Source: Dyella_B sp035486915 (GTDB lineage Bacteria; Pseudomonadota; Gammaproteobacteria; Xanthomonadales; Rhodanobacteraceae). Taken from it: 64,000 nucleotides of DNA. Positions 34,287-43,638 of the stretch are shown piece after piece. The stretch covers positions 11,118 through 75,117 of the forward strand of contig NZ_DATHMR010000100.1 of assembly GCF_035486915.1 (NCBI RefSeq), written 5' to 3'. The notes beneath the pieces were generated by a model that was not told the origin of the DNA, ran no database searches, and saw only the letters and a program-made list of their open reading frames with translations. How positions within the stretch are numbered: the first letter of the stretch is position 1; every line of letters begins with the position of its first letter. The position numbers were made by a program, and so were the translations under genes.

Positions 34287-35618
34287 TTACTCGCGTACCG
34301 CCAGCGCCCGATTCACGCGCAACGCGATCAACGTGCACGCAACGCCGGAGAGCAAGTAGACCGTGACGGCCGCCAAGCCGAAACGCGTTGACAGGCCGAG
34401 TGCAACAAGCGGTGCGAATGCCGCCCCGATCAGCCACGCGAAGTCGGAGGTGAGTGCTGCGCCGGTATAGCGTAAGCGCGTTTCAAAGTTCGATGTCACG
34501 CTACCCGCTGCCTGGCCGTACGACAGGCCAAGCAGAAAGAATCCAACGATAATGAACGTGTCTTGCGCGATTTTGCTGCCGCCGAGCAGCCACGGTGCGA
34601 AAATGCTGAAGACGCCGATCAATGCGGCGCATGTTCCCAGCGTCGTGCGCCGGCCGATGCGGTCGGCGATGACGCCCGAGCTGATGATGCCAAGGATACC
34701 CACCAGGGCGCCGACGATTTCGACGATCAGCACGGAGTTCACCGATTGCGTCGTGCCCAACACAATCCACGATAGCGGGAAAATCGTGACCAGGTGGAAG
34801 AGTGCGTAACTGGCCAACGCCGCGAATGCACCGATGAATATGTTGTAACCCTGTGCGCGCAGCATGCTGATGATGCCGATCGGTTCCAGATCGCGTTCTT
34901 CCATCGCGTGCGTGTATTCCTCGGTTACGACCAGGCGCAAGCGCGCAAACAACGCCACGACGTTGATGGCGAAGGCGACGAAGAACGGATAACGCCAACC
35001 CCAGTCGATAAAGTCATCCTGGGAAAGACTGACGTGCAGGAACAGGAACAGCGCGCCTGCAATCAGGAAGCCGATGGGGGCGCTCAACTGACCGAGCATG
35101 GCATACCAGCCGCGCCGCTGCGGCGGTGTGTTGAGTGCAAGTAGCGATGGCAGGCCATCCCACGAGCCACCTAATGCAATGCCTTGCAGCAATCGGAAAA
35201 ATGTCAGCAATGCGATAGCCCAGTTGCCGATCACCGTATAGCTTGGCAAAAACGCCATGCCCGCGGTGGCGCTTCCAAGCAGGAACAAAGCAATCGTGAG
35301 CTTGGTGCCGCGGCTCCAGCGCCGCTGTAACGTCATGAAGATGGTCGTGCCGATCGGACGCGCGACAAACGCAAGCGAGAAGATCACGAACGACCAGAGA
35401 ATGCCATTGAGCAGGCTTTCAAACGGAAAAAAGACCGAAGGAAAAACCAACACGCAGGCGATGCCGAATACAAAGAAGTCGAAGTATTCGGACGTGCGTC
35501 CGATCACGACACCAATGGCGATTTCGCCTGGCGCGACTTTCGCGTGAACCTGCAGACGGCCGATATCGGCGGGCGAACTGCCTGATGGATCGCCATGTTC
35601 CTGAAACGTACTTGACAT
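34287..35618 (-). CDS. MFS transporter, metabolite:H+ symporter (MHS) type
   Basis: A 443-residue inner-membrane carrier with about twelve hydrophobic helices. The N-terminal 'IGVVIGRTSEYFDFFVFGIACVLVFP', the loop 'FVARPIGTTIFMTLQRRWSRGTKLTI', 'RLLQGIALGGSWDG' and 'ADRIGRRTTL' are MHS/sugar-porter-like MFS signatures (relatives carry shikimate, citrate, proline/betaine or alpha-ketoglutarate). Start is set at ATG 35618; 20 further in-frame residues upstream are not conserved. It is divergent from cyoA across 357 bases. The substrate is unknown. Confidence 0.82.
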   Translation of the reverse strand: MSSTFQEHGDPSGSSPADIGRLQVHAKVAPGEIAIGVVIGRTSEYFDFFVFGIACVLVFPSVFFPFESLLNGILWSFVIFSLAFVARPIGTTIFMTLQRRWSRGTKLTIALFLLGSATAGMAFLPSYTVIGNWAIALLTFFRLLQGIALGGSWDGLPSLLALNTPPQRRGWYAMLGQLSAPIGFLIAGALFLFLHVSLSQDDFIDWGWRYPFFVAFAINVVALFARLRLVVTEEYTHAMEERDLEPIGIISMLRAQGYNIFIGAFAALASYALFHLVTIFPLSWIVLGTTQSVNSVLIVEIVGALVGILGIISSGVIADRIGRRTTLGTCAALIGVFSIFAPWLLGGSKIAQDTFIIVGFFLLGLSYGQAAGSVTSNFETRLRYTGAALTSDFAWLIGAAFAPLVALGLSTRFGLAAVTVYLLSGVACTLIALRVNRALAVRE

Positions 35619-35975
35619 CGTCGTTACTCGGATATGGGGAGGATTGGCACCTACAGCATGGCACCGTCTTAGCGCCAAGGCTAGGGATGGTTGTTGAATT
35701 TCTTGCGGAGTGTACGAGACCGAGAGGGTTCGTCGCTGTCATCCCCAATGGGGTGGTGACGTGGCCGGGCGCGGTCAGTAGTCTTTCTAACATCACATTG
35801 TCACCACGTTTCAATTCGGTAGTCTGGTTTGCACGATTCCCGGGCATTTGCCGCGCAGCGTTTGTACAAACTTGTGCAGAATTGAACAAAACGTTCATAC
35901 CATTTGCTTGTGACCCGCCTATCGGCGTACCTTTTCAGCGCAGTACCCCTTTCCCTTTTAATTTAGTCGCCGGTT
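35619..35975. other. Divergent intergenic region between MFS gene and cyoA
   Basis: A 357-base gap that must contain promoters for both directions. It is AT-richer on the cyoA side and holds one perfect 12-bp palindrome (35860-35871). I see no RNA gene, repeat or confident -35/-10 pair. Confidence 0.5.
35860..35871. promoter_or_regulatory. Perfect palindrome GTTTGTACAAAC upstream of cyoA
   Basis: The dyad-symmetric 12-mer lies 104 bases before the cyoA ATG and is followed by a related half site (TTGTGCA) and TTGAACAAAACG. It may be a repressor or activator operator controlling the oxidase operon or the divergent carrier; no specific regulator is implied by sequence alone. Confidence 0.4.
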
Positions 35976-36938
35976 ATGTCCATGAAGGCTCTCCGAAGAC
36001 TGCTGTTGCCTTTCGTTGCCCTGCTATCGGGGTGCCATAGCGTACTCATGTCGCCATCGGGCGATCTGGCGGTACAGCAGCGCGACCTCATCATCGATGC
36101 CTTGATTCTCATGCTGCTGATCGTGGTGCCGGTGATCATCATGGCGCTGGCGTTCGCATGGCATTACCGCTCGTCGAACAAGAAGGCCGAATACGAGCCC
36201 GACTGGGATCACTCCACGATGCTGGAGCTGCTGATCTGGTCGGCACCGCTGCTCATCATCATTGCGCTCGGTGCGCTGACTTGGGTCAGCGCGCATAAGC
36301 TCGATCCCTTCCGGCCGCTGGACCGCATCGCCGAGGGCAAACCCGTGCCCGCGAACGTGAAGCCCCTTACCGTCGATGTGGTCGCACTCGACTGGAAGTG
36401 GCTGTTTATCTACCCCGAACAAGGCATCGCCACGGTGAATGAGGTGGCGGCACCGGTCGATCGGCCCATCCAATTCAAGATAACTGCTACGTCAGTGATG
36501 AACTCGTTCTTTATCCCGGCGCTGGCGGGTCAGATCTACGCCATGCCCGGCATGGAGACCCAACTGCAGGCCGTCATCAACAAGCCGGGCGACTACGAGG
36601 GCTTCTCCGCCAACTTCAGTGGCGATGGTTTCTCGCATATGCGCTTTACCTTCCACGGCATGAGCGACAGCGACTTCGCGCAGTGGGTGCAGCAGGCGAA
36701 ATCGAACGGCAGTGCGCTGAGTCGTGAAGCTTATGTGAAGCTCGAGGCGCCAAGCGAAAACGCTCCAGTGAGTTACTACGCCTCCGTCGCGCCGGGTCTG
36801 TATCAGGACATCCTCACGCACTGCGTGCACAACGACGAGACGTGTACGCGAAACATGAAGCCATCATCGGAAAGCGGTGCGATGAATGCCCGCAAAGACT
36901 CGGATGGTATGGCCGATATGACCGCTTCTCACCCCTAA
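35976..36938 (+). CDS. cyoA: Cytochrome bo3 ubiquinol oxidase subunit II
   Basis: A 320-residue lipoprotein subunit of the quinol-oxidising, proton-pumping terminal oxidase. The signal ends in a lipobox LLSGC (Cys20); two membrane helices follow (about 40-62, 85-105); then a periplasmic cupredoxin-like domain (KPLTVDVVALDWKWLFIYPEQ; 'ATSVMNSFFIPALAGQIYAMPGMETQLQA'). The Cys/His CuA ligands of cytochrome c oxidases are absent, which marks a quinol oxidase. ATG 35976 or 35982 are both possible and neither has a strong ribosome binding site. It is first gene of cyoABCD. Confidence 0.95.
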   Translation: MSMKALRRLLLPFVALLSGCHSVLMSPSGDLAVQQRDLIIDALILMLLIVVPVIIMALAFAWHYRSSNKKAEYEPDWDHSTMLELLIWSAPLLIIIALGALTWVSAHKLDPFRPLDRIAEGKPVPANVKPLTVDVVALDWKWLFIYPEQGIATVNEVAAPVDRPIQFKITATSVMNSFFIPALAGQIYAMPGMETQLQAVINKPGDYEGFSANFSGDGFSHMRFTFHGMSDSDFAQWVQQAKSNGSALSREAYVKLEAPSENAPVSYYASVAPGLYQDILTHCVHNDETCTRNMKPSSESGAMNARKDSDGMADMTASHP

Positions 36939-36960
36939 TTGCGAATACGGAACGGTGCTC

Positions 36961-38967
36961 ATGATGTCTAACCATCCCGATCTCGCCAAACTGATCTTCG
37001 GTCGATTGACGATCGATCAGCTGCCGCTCAATGAGCCGATTGTGGTGGGAACGTTTGCGGTGGTGGCGCTGGGGGCGATTGCGCTGCTCGGCGCGATCAC
37101 GTATTTCCGTCTGTGGGGTTATCTCTGGCACGAATGGTTTACCAGCATCGATCACAAGAAAATCGGTGTGATGTACATCGTGCTGGGCCTGGTGATGCTG
37201 CTGCGTGGCTTCTCCGACGCAGTGATGATGCGTGCACAGCAGGCGATAGCCTTCGGTCACAACGTTGGGTATCTACCGCCGGATCATTACGACCAGATTT
37301 TCACTGCGCACGGCGTGATCATGATTTTCTTTGTCGCTATGCCGCTGGTGACGGGCGTGATGAATTTCGTGATGCCTCTGCAGATCGGTGCGCGCGACGT
37401 TGCGTTTCCGTTCCTCAATAACTTCAGTTTCTGGATGACGGTCTCCGGCGCCGTGCTGGTGATGATCTCGCTGTTCGTCGGCGAATTTGCGCGTACGGGC
37501 TGGCTGGCGTATCCGCCGCTCTCCGATATCGTTTCAAGCCCGGACGCTGGTGTGGATTACTTCATCTGGTCGTTGCAGATCGCGGGTGTGGGAACATTGT
37601 TATCGGGCGTGAATCTGCTCACGACCATCATCAAAATGCGCGCACCGGGCATGACGTTGATGCGCATGCCGATCTTCACGTGGACCGCGATGTGCACGAA
37701 CATCCTGATCGTGGCGGCGTTCCCGGTGCTCACCGCGGTGCTGGCGATGCTCGCGCTCGATCGCTACGCGGGCACGAATTTCTTCGACACGATTCTTGGC
37801 GGCAACGCCATGATGTACGTGAATCTGATCTGGATCTGGGGGCACCCCGAGGTGTACATCCTGATCCTTCCGGCGTTCGGCATTTTCTCTGAAGTCACCG
37901 CGACCTTCTGCCACAAGCGTTTGTTCGGTTACGCATCGATGGTGTACGCCACCGTGGTGATCACGGTGCTCGCGTATCTGGTCTGGTTGCATCACTTCTT
38001 TACAATGGGATCGGGGGCAAGCGTCAATTCGTTCTTCGGCATCACAACGATGATCATTTCGATTCCGACGGGCGCGAAGATCTTCAACTGGTTGTTCACG
38101 ATGTATCGCGGGCGCATCGAATTCGAGGTGCCGATGCTGTGGACGGTGGGATTCATTGTCACCTTCGCCATTGGCGGCATGACCGGTGTGTTACTTGCCG
38201 TGCCGCCTGCAGACTTCTCGCTGCATAACAGCCTTTTCCTCGTCGCGCACTTCCACAACGTCATCATCGGCGGCGTGCTGTTTGGCTTGTTCGCGGGCAT
38301 TAATTACTGGTTTCCGAAAGCCTTCGGTTTCCGCCTGGATCCGTTCTGGGGCAAATGTTCGTTCTGGTTCTGGCTGATCGGTTTCTACTTTGCCTTCATG
38401 CCGCTGTACGTGCTGGGCCTGATGGGTGTCACGCGCAGACTCAGTCACTTCGACGATCCGTCGTTGCAGATCTGGTTTGAGATCGCGGCGTTTGGCGCGT
38501 TTCTGATCCTTCTCGGCATCTTCAGCATGTTGATCCAGTTCGCCGTTAGCTTCATGCGTCGTGAGCAGTTGCGCGATGTCACGGGCGATCCTTGGGGCGG
38601 GCGTACGCTGGAGTGGTCCACGTCTTCGCCGCCACCGAAATACAACTTCGCCTTCACACCGCAGATTCATGACAATGACGCGTGGTGGCAGATGAAGCAG
38701 CATCACTATCAGCGGCCGCTGCAAGGCTTCACGCCTATCCACATGCCCAAGAACACCGGCGCCGGGATCATTCTCGCAGGCCTCGCGACGGTGTTTGGTT
38801 TCGCGATGATCTGGTACATGTGGCCATTGGCGATCATTTCGTTTGTCGCGTTGTTGGCGACGGGCATCGGGCACACGTTCAACTATCACCGCGATTACTA
38901 CATTCCAGCCGAGGAAGTAGCACGCGTCGAAGCATCACGCACGGAGCTTCTGGCCAGCCATGTCTGA
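36961..38967 (+). CDS. cyoB: Cytochrome bo3 ubiquinol oxidase subunit I
   Basis: A 668-residue haem-copper subunit with about fifteen membrane helices that reduces O2 to water and pumps protons. Visible ligands are the low-spin haem His in 'FTAHGVIMIFF', the CuB region GHPEVYILILPAFG (His cross-linked to Tyr), 'VWLHHFFTMG' and the haem ligands in 'VAHFHNVIIGG'. Length equals E. coli CyoB within a few residues. ATG 36961 is chosen over a GTG six bases upstream. It overlaps cyoC by 8 bases. Confidence 0.97.
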   Translation: MMSNHPDLAKLIFGRLTIDQLPLNEPIVVGTFAVVALGAIALLGAITYFRLWGYLWHEWFTSIDHKKIGVMYIVLGLVMLLRGFSDAVMMRAQQAIAFGHNVGYLPPDHYDQIFTAHGVIMIFFVAMPLVTGVMNFVMPLQIGARDVAFPFLNNFSFWMTVSGAVLVMISLFVGEFARTGWLAYPPLSDIVSSPDAGVDYFIWSLQIAGVGTLLSGVNLLTTIIKMRAPGMTLMRMPIFTWTAMCTNILIVAAFPVLTAVLAMLALDRYAGTNFFDTILGGNAMMYVNLIWIWGHPEVYILILPAFGIFSEVTATFCHKRLFGYASMVYATVVITVLAYLVWLHHFFTMGSGASVNSFFGITTMIISIPTGAKIFNWLFTMYRGRIEFEVPMLWTVGFIVTFAIGGMTGVLLAVPPADFSLHNSLFLVAHFHNVIIGGVLFGLFAGINYWFPKAFGFRLDPFWGKCSFWFWLIGFYFAFMPLYVLGLMGVTRRLSHFDDPSLQIWFEIAAFGAFLILLGIFSMLIQFAVSFMRREQLRDVTGDPWGGRTLEWSTSSPPPKYNFAFTPQIHDNDAWWQMKQHHYQRPLQGFTPIHMPKNTGAGIILAGLATVFGFAMIWYMWPLAIISFVALLATGIGHTFNYHRDYYIPAEEVARVEASRTELLASHV

Positions 38968-39598
38968 TACATCGACCACCATGACTGCAGGTAACGGCGC
39001 GTCGCAGGCGCTGAGTTTCCACGCGACCACTGAGTATCACGCGCCCAACGGCACGCTGCTCGGGTTCTGGATCTACCTGATGAGCGACTGCCTCATCTTT
39101 GCCTGCCTGTTTGCCACGTTCGGCGTGCTGGGGCGCGAATATGCCGGGGGGCCGACGGCAGCCCAGGTGCTGGAGTTACCGATAGTCGCGATCAATACCG
39201 CGTTGCTGCTGTTCTCCTCGATCACCTACGGTTTCGCCGTACTGGAGATGAGGGCGAATCGGCAAGGCTTGATGATGATGTGGCTTGCCATCACCGGTCT
39301 GCTCGGTGCCGGCTTTATCGGGCTGGAGCTGACGGAGTTTGCGCACCTCATCTCGATCGGTGCCGGTCCACAACGCAGCGCCTTCCTTTCCTCGTTCTTT
39401 ACCCTGGTGGGCACGCACGGCTTGCACGTGACGTGCGGTCTGATCTGGCTGGTGACGCTGATGGTGCAGGTGGGCAAGAAAGGCCTTATTCCCGCGAACA
39501 AACGCCGATTGATGTGCCTTTCCATGTTCTGGCACTTCCTGGATCTGATCTGGGTGGGCGTTTTCAGCTTTGTCTATCTGATGGGAGTGTTGCCATGA
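38960..39598 (+). CDS. cyoC: Cytochrome bo3 ubiquinol oxidase subunit III
   Basis: A 212-residue membrane protein with five predicted helices, stabilising the oxidase core. The family blocks 'LLGFWIYLMSDCLIFACLFATFGVL', 'RSAFLSSFFTLVGTHGLHVTCGLIWL' and 'CLSMFWHFLDLIWVGVFSFVYLMG' are all present. The start overlaps the end of cyoB by 8 bases and the stop overlaps cyoD by 4 (ATGA). Confidence 0.96.
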   Translation: MSDTSTTMTAGNGASQALSFHATTEYHAPNGTLLGFWIYLMSDCLIFACLFATFGVLGREYAGGPTAAQVLELPIVAINTALLLFSSITYGFAVLEMRANRQGLMMMWLAITGLLGAGFIGLELTEFAHLISIGAGPQRSAFLSSFFTLVGTHGLHVTCGLIWLVTLMVQVGKKGLIPANKRRLMCLSMFWHFLDLIWVGVFSFVYLMGVLP

Positions 39599-39996
39599 GT
39601 GCGCACATCGACTCGCCGCACGACCATCATGACGAACACGACCCCGAACACGATGGCGTGGAAGCGATTCATGTCACGCTGAAAGGCTACATGACGGGTT
39701 TTGGGCTGGCGGCGATTCTCACCTTCATTCCGTTCTTTCTGGTGATGAGCGGTGCGTTTGCAAAATCGGGCCCGGCCGATGCACTGATCCTCCTGCTCGC
39801 AGGCATTCAGATCGTGGTGCACATGATCTACTTCCTGCATATGAGCACGAAGTCCGAGGGCGGTTGGAATATGCTGGCGTTCGTGTTCACGGTGGTGCTG
39901 GTGGTCATCACGTTGAGCGGTTCGATCTGGATCATGTATCACCTCAACGACAACATGATGCCCTGGACCATGCAGAACGCACGAAACGAGCCGTGA
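39595..39996 (+). CDS. cyoD: Cytochrome bo3 ubiquinol oxidase subunit IV
   Basis: A 133-residue small subunit with three helices (about 40-62, 68-92, 100-122) and a His/Asp-rich N-terminus (HDHHDEHDPEHD). 'LKGYMTGFGLAAILTFIPFF' and 'QIVVHMIYFLHM' match CyoD. It assists CuB binding and assembly. The true start is the ATG at 39595 overlapping cyoC, not the much longer open frame upstream. cyoE, the usual next gene, is missing; a SURF1-type gene follows 69 bases later. Confidence 0.95.
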   Translation: MSAHIDSPHDHHDEHDPEHDGVEAIHVTLKGYMTGFGLAAILTFIPFFLVMSGAFAKSGPADALILLLAGIQIVVHMIYFLHMSTKSEGGWNMLAFVFTVVLVVITLSGSIWIMYHLNDNMMPWTMQNARNEP

Positions 39997-40065
39997 CGGA
40001 AAGCATCAAGGCGCATTGAAATCGCCGGCAGGGACATCGCATGCAGCTCATGCGATCATCGCCGT

Positions 40066-40845
40066 ATGCCACAACAAACTGCTCCCGTCGAAGACGCCGT
40101 GCGCGGCCCGCGTGGTCCGCTTGGGTTGACTCTGCTTGCCGTGTTCGGCGTAGCGCTTTTCACTGTTTTTATTTTGCTTGGCAATTGGCAGGTCAGACGA
40201 CTAGCGTGGAAGCGCGACCTGATCGCCCACGTGAACGAGCGCGTACATGCGCCACCCGTTGCTGCGCCCGGTCCGAATCAATGGGCGAGCGTGAATGCCG
40301 AAGACGACGAATACAAACGCGTTAGCCTCTCAGGCGCACTGCTGAACGATCGTCAGACGCTGGTGTGGGCGGCCACCGATGAAGGCAGCGGTTTCTGGGT
40401 CGTCACGCCGCTGCGCATGGCCGATGGCTCTATCGTTTTGATCAATCGTGGCTTCGCCCCGGCCGATTGGTGCGGCCGCGATGGACATTGCGCAGCGGGG
40501 CCAAACGGTGAGGTGACGATTACCGGTTTGCTGCGCATGAGCGAGCCGTCTGCGTTCATGCGTCACAACGACCCGGCGAAAAACAGCTGGTACACGCGCG
40601 ATGTGCCCACCATTGCCGCAGCGCGCGGATTGAAAGATGTTGCACCGTATTTCGTCGACGCCGACGCGACGTCGCATGATGCGGACCATCCATCATGGCC
40701 CGAAGGGGGCCTGACGGTCATCAACTTCCCGAACAACCATCTTAGCTATCTGATCACTTGGTACCTGCTGGCGCTGATGGTGCTGGCGGGAAGCTTCTAC
40801 GTGGGTTACGGCGAATACCGGCTTCGCCACCCCAAAACCCCGTAA
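40066..40845 (+). CDS. SURF1 family oxidase assembly protein
   Basis: A 259-residue protein with two membrane helices bracketing a periplasmic domain, the SURF1 layout: helix 1 about 20-45 ending 'LGNWQVRRLAWKRDLI', conserved 'EYKRVSLSGALLND', 'GFWVVTPLRMADGSIVLINRGFAP', then 'NNHLSYLITWYLLALMVLAGSFYV' at the end. SURF1 proteins help insert haem into haem-copper oxidases. Its place directly behind cyoABCD implies service to the bo3 oxidase. Confidence 0.93.
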   Translation: MPQQTAPVEDAVRGPRGPLGLTLLAVFGVALFTVFILLGNWQVRRLAWKRDLIAHVNERVHAPPVAAPGPNQWASVNAEDDEYKRVSLSGALLNDRQTLVWAATDEGSGFWVVTPLRMADGSIVLINRGFAPADWCGRDGHCAAGPNGEVTITGLLRMSEPSAFMRHNDPAKNSWYTRDVPTIAAARGLKDVAPYFVDADATSHDADHPSWPEGGLTVINFPNNHLSYLITWYLLALMVLAGSFYVGYGEYRLRHPKTP

Positions 40846-40920
40846 TTTCAGGGTTTTTCGCGCGTTTCAAAATCGGCGGCCTGAAACGTCTTAGGAGGAC
40901 TGCAACGGTTTCCTGAGACG

Positions 40921-42069
40921 ATGGCCTTGAACGAGCAAAACCAACTACCTGCCGGTGTTCTGGGTGTCGGCATCGAAGCGTTTCTTCCCCCTGGCGTTTC
41001 CGCGCCAGAATGGCGCAACGGTAGTCAGACAAAGCTTATCGTCGAGGAATATTGTGCCGCCATGGCGTCTGCCACGGATCGGGCGCATTCGGGCACGTTC
41101 GTGAACCTGCTGCACTCGATGCGCCATCGCAAGGACTGGAGCGGTGCCTGGTACAAGCGTGCGGTGACAGGCTTGAAGTATGTCGTGCGCATGGCGTGCA
41201 TGCCGTTTCGTCACGCACGGTTTCTTGCCTTTATCCAGACAAACGCGTCGATGCGCGCTTACCGTCGCCGCGATCCGCGTTTGCTGGAGCGTCACATGCA
41301 CCGCTACGTGAACGTGCATTGGCATCGCCGCGAGCGCATCGACAGCATCACACGGCACTATCGTTTCACCTTGGCGCAGTTTCCGCGCGAGTTGTTCGAG
41401 GCGATTTATGCCAAAGGCCACGCAAGTTTAGGAATGTTGGTCGCCAAGGACGGCTCCTTATTGGGTTTATGCCTGCGGCCGCCGATCTTCAAGGGCTGCG
41501 AGGGCGAACTTTGTCTGCAGCTCGACGACGTTCATGGTCATCCGCTCTATCGGATCGTGTTCTCGATCGTGGGCGAGCGGCCGCGTATCGTCATTGGATG
41601 CTTGCAGGGCCCTAGTGGCGAGCATGCAAAAGACGTTGTGCGCACACTGACGCGTAATCTGCACGGTATGCGTCCGAAGCAGTTGATGCTGTCGTTGGTG
41701 TATGCCCTGGCGCGTCATTACGGCATCAAGGAGATCGACGCGATCAGCAACGATGCACATCCTCTGCGTCGCGCCGGCCGCCCGCTCCGTGCCGATTACG
41801 ATGCGTTCTGGGAAGAACAGCATGGACGCGTGATGTACGGTGGCTGGTATGCGCTGCCGCGCTCCATGCCGCACAAATCGGAGGCCGAGGTGCCCAGTAA
41901 CCATCGTTCCGCTTTCCGCCGCCGCGAGGCGCTTCGTCTACAGGCCGAAAACCTGGTGACGCAGGCCCTGCGGCAACCCGTGCCAAGGGCCATCACCCGG
42001 CTCAAGGAGCAGCCTGCGGCAAACCAATCGCTACATAACTTCCTTCCGGAATCATCTTGGGTAAGCTGA
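40921..42069 (+). CDS. DUF535 (VirK/YbjX) family protein
   Basis: A 382-residue protein of the VirK/YbjX family. Typical blocks are 'LKYVVRMACMPFRHARFLAFI', 'RPLLERHMHRYVN'-like, 'HYRFTLAQFPRELFEAIY', 'DGSLLGLCLRPP', 'EGELCLQLDD', 'LYRIVFSIVG', 'IVIGCLQGPSGEHAKDVVRTLTRNLHGMRPKQLMLSLVYALARHYGI' and 'RADYDAFWEE'. Members are linked to virulence and envelope stress in other bacteria, but the biochemistry is unknown. An AGGAGG lies too far (24 bases) before the ATG. The sigma-factor gene starts 20 bases after its stop on the same strand. Confidence 0.82.
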   Translation: MALNEQNQLPAGVLGVGIEAFLPPGVSAPEWRNGSQTKLIVEEYCAAMASATDRAHSGTFVNLLHSMRHRKDWSGAWYKRAVTGLKYVVRMACMPFRHARFLAFIQTNASMRAYRRRDPRLLERHMHRYVNVHWHRRERIDSITRHYRFTLAQFPRELFEAIYAKGHASLGMLVAKDGSLLGLCLRPPIFKGCEGELCLQLDDVHGHPLYRIVFSIVGERPRIVIGCLQGPSGEHAKDVVRTLTRNLHGMRPKQLMLSLVYALARHYGIKEIDAISNDAHPLRRAGRPLRADYDAFWEEQHGRVMYGGWYALPRSMPHKSEAEVPSNHRSAFRRREALRLQAENLVTQALRQPVPRAITRLKEQPAANQSLHNFLPESSWVS

Positions 42070-42089
42070 GTGCCTTGGCCTTCGAAGGT

Positions 42090-42614
42090 ATGACTACCGT
42101 GACGTTGTCGGAGCACGTGGAAGAGATCGAAAAACTGTTCCGCGAGCACAACCGTGCGCTGATCGCGTTCCTGCAGTGTCGGTTGAATTCGCATTCCGAC
42201 GCGCAGGAAGTCGCTCAGGACGCGTACCTGCGCATGCTTACGCTGGAAAATCGCGAGGACGTGGAATCGTTGCGCAGTTATCTGTTTAGGATTGCGGGCA
42301 ACCTCGCCATCGATCGTTTGCGCAAACGAAAAGTCCGCGGTGATTTTGTGGCAGTGCAATCGCAAGACGAACCAATGGGCGAGGAGTCACCGGTTCACCA
42401 TGCGATAGCGGTGGAGCAGGTGGCCGGTCTTCGCAAGGCATTGAGTGAGTTGCCGCCCAAGACGAGTCAGGCATTCGTATTGCACGTTATCGAGGGGCGC
42501 GATTTTGGATCTATCGCGCAGACCATGAATCTGAGTGAGCGCATGGTGCGCTATCACGTCACCAACGCTTTGGCGCATTGCCGCGCGCTGGTCGACGAAC
42601 AGGAGACGCCGTAA
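42090..42614 (+). CDS. ECF RNA polymerase sigma factor, FecI-like
   Basis: A 174-residue extracytoplasmic-function sigma factor. Region 2 spans about 10-80 (LFREHNRALIAFLQCRLNSHSDAQEVAQDAYLRML; SLRSYLFRIAGNLAIDRLRKRK) and region 4 about 110-165 (ALSELPPKTSQAFVLHVIEGRDFGSIAQTMNLSERMVRYHVTNALAHCR). The order sigma, FecR-type protein, TonB receptor is the iron-starvation FecI/FecR/FecA surface-signalling arrangement. ATG 42090 is taken as start, with only a close GAAGG before it; a longer TTG form is open. The stop overlaps the next ATG by one base. Confidence 0.9.
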   Translation: MTTVTLSEHVEEIEKLFREHNRALIAFLQCRLNSHSDAQEVAQDAYLRMLTLENREDVESLRSYLFRIAGNLAIDRLRKRKVRGDFVAVQSQDEPMGEESPVHHAIAVEQVAGLRKALSELPPKTSQAFVLHVIEGRDFGSIAQTMNLSERMVRYHVTNALAHCRALVDEQETP

Positions 42615-43612
42615 TGGCCAAGAGCAAGCAAGACCCTATCTTGCATGCCGCCGCCGATTGGTGGGTGCGGCTACGTGCACCCGATGCCGAAGGCGAAACG
42701 ATCGAACAGTGGCTTGCATGGACAGGCGAAGACCAGCGCCATTTGGAGGCATTCGAGCGTGTAAACCAGCTCGCCAGCCAGTTCGGTTCGCTAGATAGCG
42801 TGACGCGTCAGGGCTTGATCAAAGCATTTGGCCGTACGGTTATGCCTCAGCGTCGATGGATGCCACTTGCTGCGGCGGCCTCGTTTGTCGCCGTCATGCT
42901 GGGTGGTGCGTACATCACATGGGTCTGGTTCAACCACGTCAATATCGAGGTCTATCACAGCGCAATAGCGCAAAACCGCGACATTACCTTGCCGGATGGC
43001 ACGCAAGTCGCCTTGGGCGCGGCATCGACCATGACGACACACTTCAGCCGCGGTCAGCGTCAGATTGATTTGACCAGCGGTGAAGCCTTCTTCACCGTGG
43101 TGCACGACAATAGCCGTCCATTTGTCGTAGGCGCCGGTGACATCTCCGTTCGCGATATTGGAACGGCCTTCGACGTACGCCGCACAGGCGATCGCGTGAC
43201 GATCGCTGTTACGCAGGGACGTGTGCAGGTTTCCAATATCAGCGAGAAGCCCGGCGCAAGTCAGGGCGGTACGCTGGAAGTGACGGCAGGCCAGCTGGTG
43301 TCCTACGACCCGAACACGTCGGCGATGAGCATGGGCAGCATGACCGCTGAACAGGCAACCGGCTGGCAAGACCATCGGCTGGAATTTGTCGACGAACCAT
43401 TGAGCGTGGTCATCGCGAACTTGAACCGCTACAGCCCGCAGCCCGTGCATATCGCCGATACGGATCTGGATAAGCTCACCTACACCGGCCTGATTCGTAC
43501 GGACGCCATCGACAGCTGGCTCGATGCGCTGCCAAAACTGTATCCGTTGCGAGTCGATACGCATGGAAATCAAGTCATTCTGTCCGACGAGCAACCCGCT
43601 ACGCATCGTTGA
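42614..43612 (+). CDS. FecR-type anti-sigma/sigma regulator
   Basis: A 332-residue inner-membrane protein. The cytoplasmic DUF4880 segment (ADWWVRLRAPDAEGETIEQWLAW.. and RHLEAFERVNQL) binds the sigma factor; one membrane helix is at about 84-105; the periplasmic FecR domain follows (RDITLPDGTQVALGAASTM, 'GEAFFTVVHDNSRPFVV', 'VRDIGTAFDVRR'). A C-terminal STN-like segment (EPLSVVIANLNRYSPQPVHI) is expected to contact the receptor. AGGAG precedes the ATG. Confidence 0.92.
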   Translation: MAKSKQDPILHAAADWWVRLRAPDAEGETIEQWLAWTGEDQRHLEAFERVNQLASQFGSLDSVTRQGLIKAFGRTVMPQRRWMPLAAAASFVAVMLGGAYITWVWFNHVNIEVYHSAIAQNRDITLPDGTQVALGAASTMTTHFSRGQRQIDLTSGEAFFTVVHDNSRPFVVGAGDISVRDIGTAFDVRRTGDRVTIAVTQGRVQVSNISEKPGASQGGTLEVTAGQLVSYDPNTSAMSMGSMTAEQATGWQDHRLEFVDEPLSVVIANLNRYSPQPVHIADTDLDKLTYTGLIRTDAIDSWLDALPKLYPLRVDTHGNQVILSDEQPATHR

Positions 43613-43638
43613 TATGCCATAGAGATATGCGGCATCTC

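Noticed and set aside
35585..36040. 151-residue plus-strand open frame in the MFS-cyoA gap
   Set aside because: It overlaps the cyoA start in another frame and lacks a ribosome binding site and any recognisable motif.
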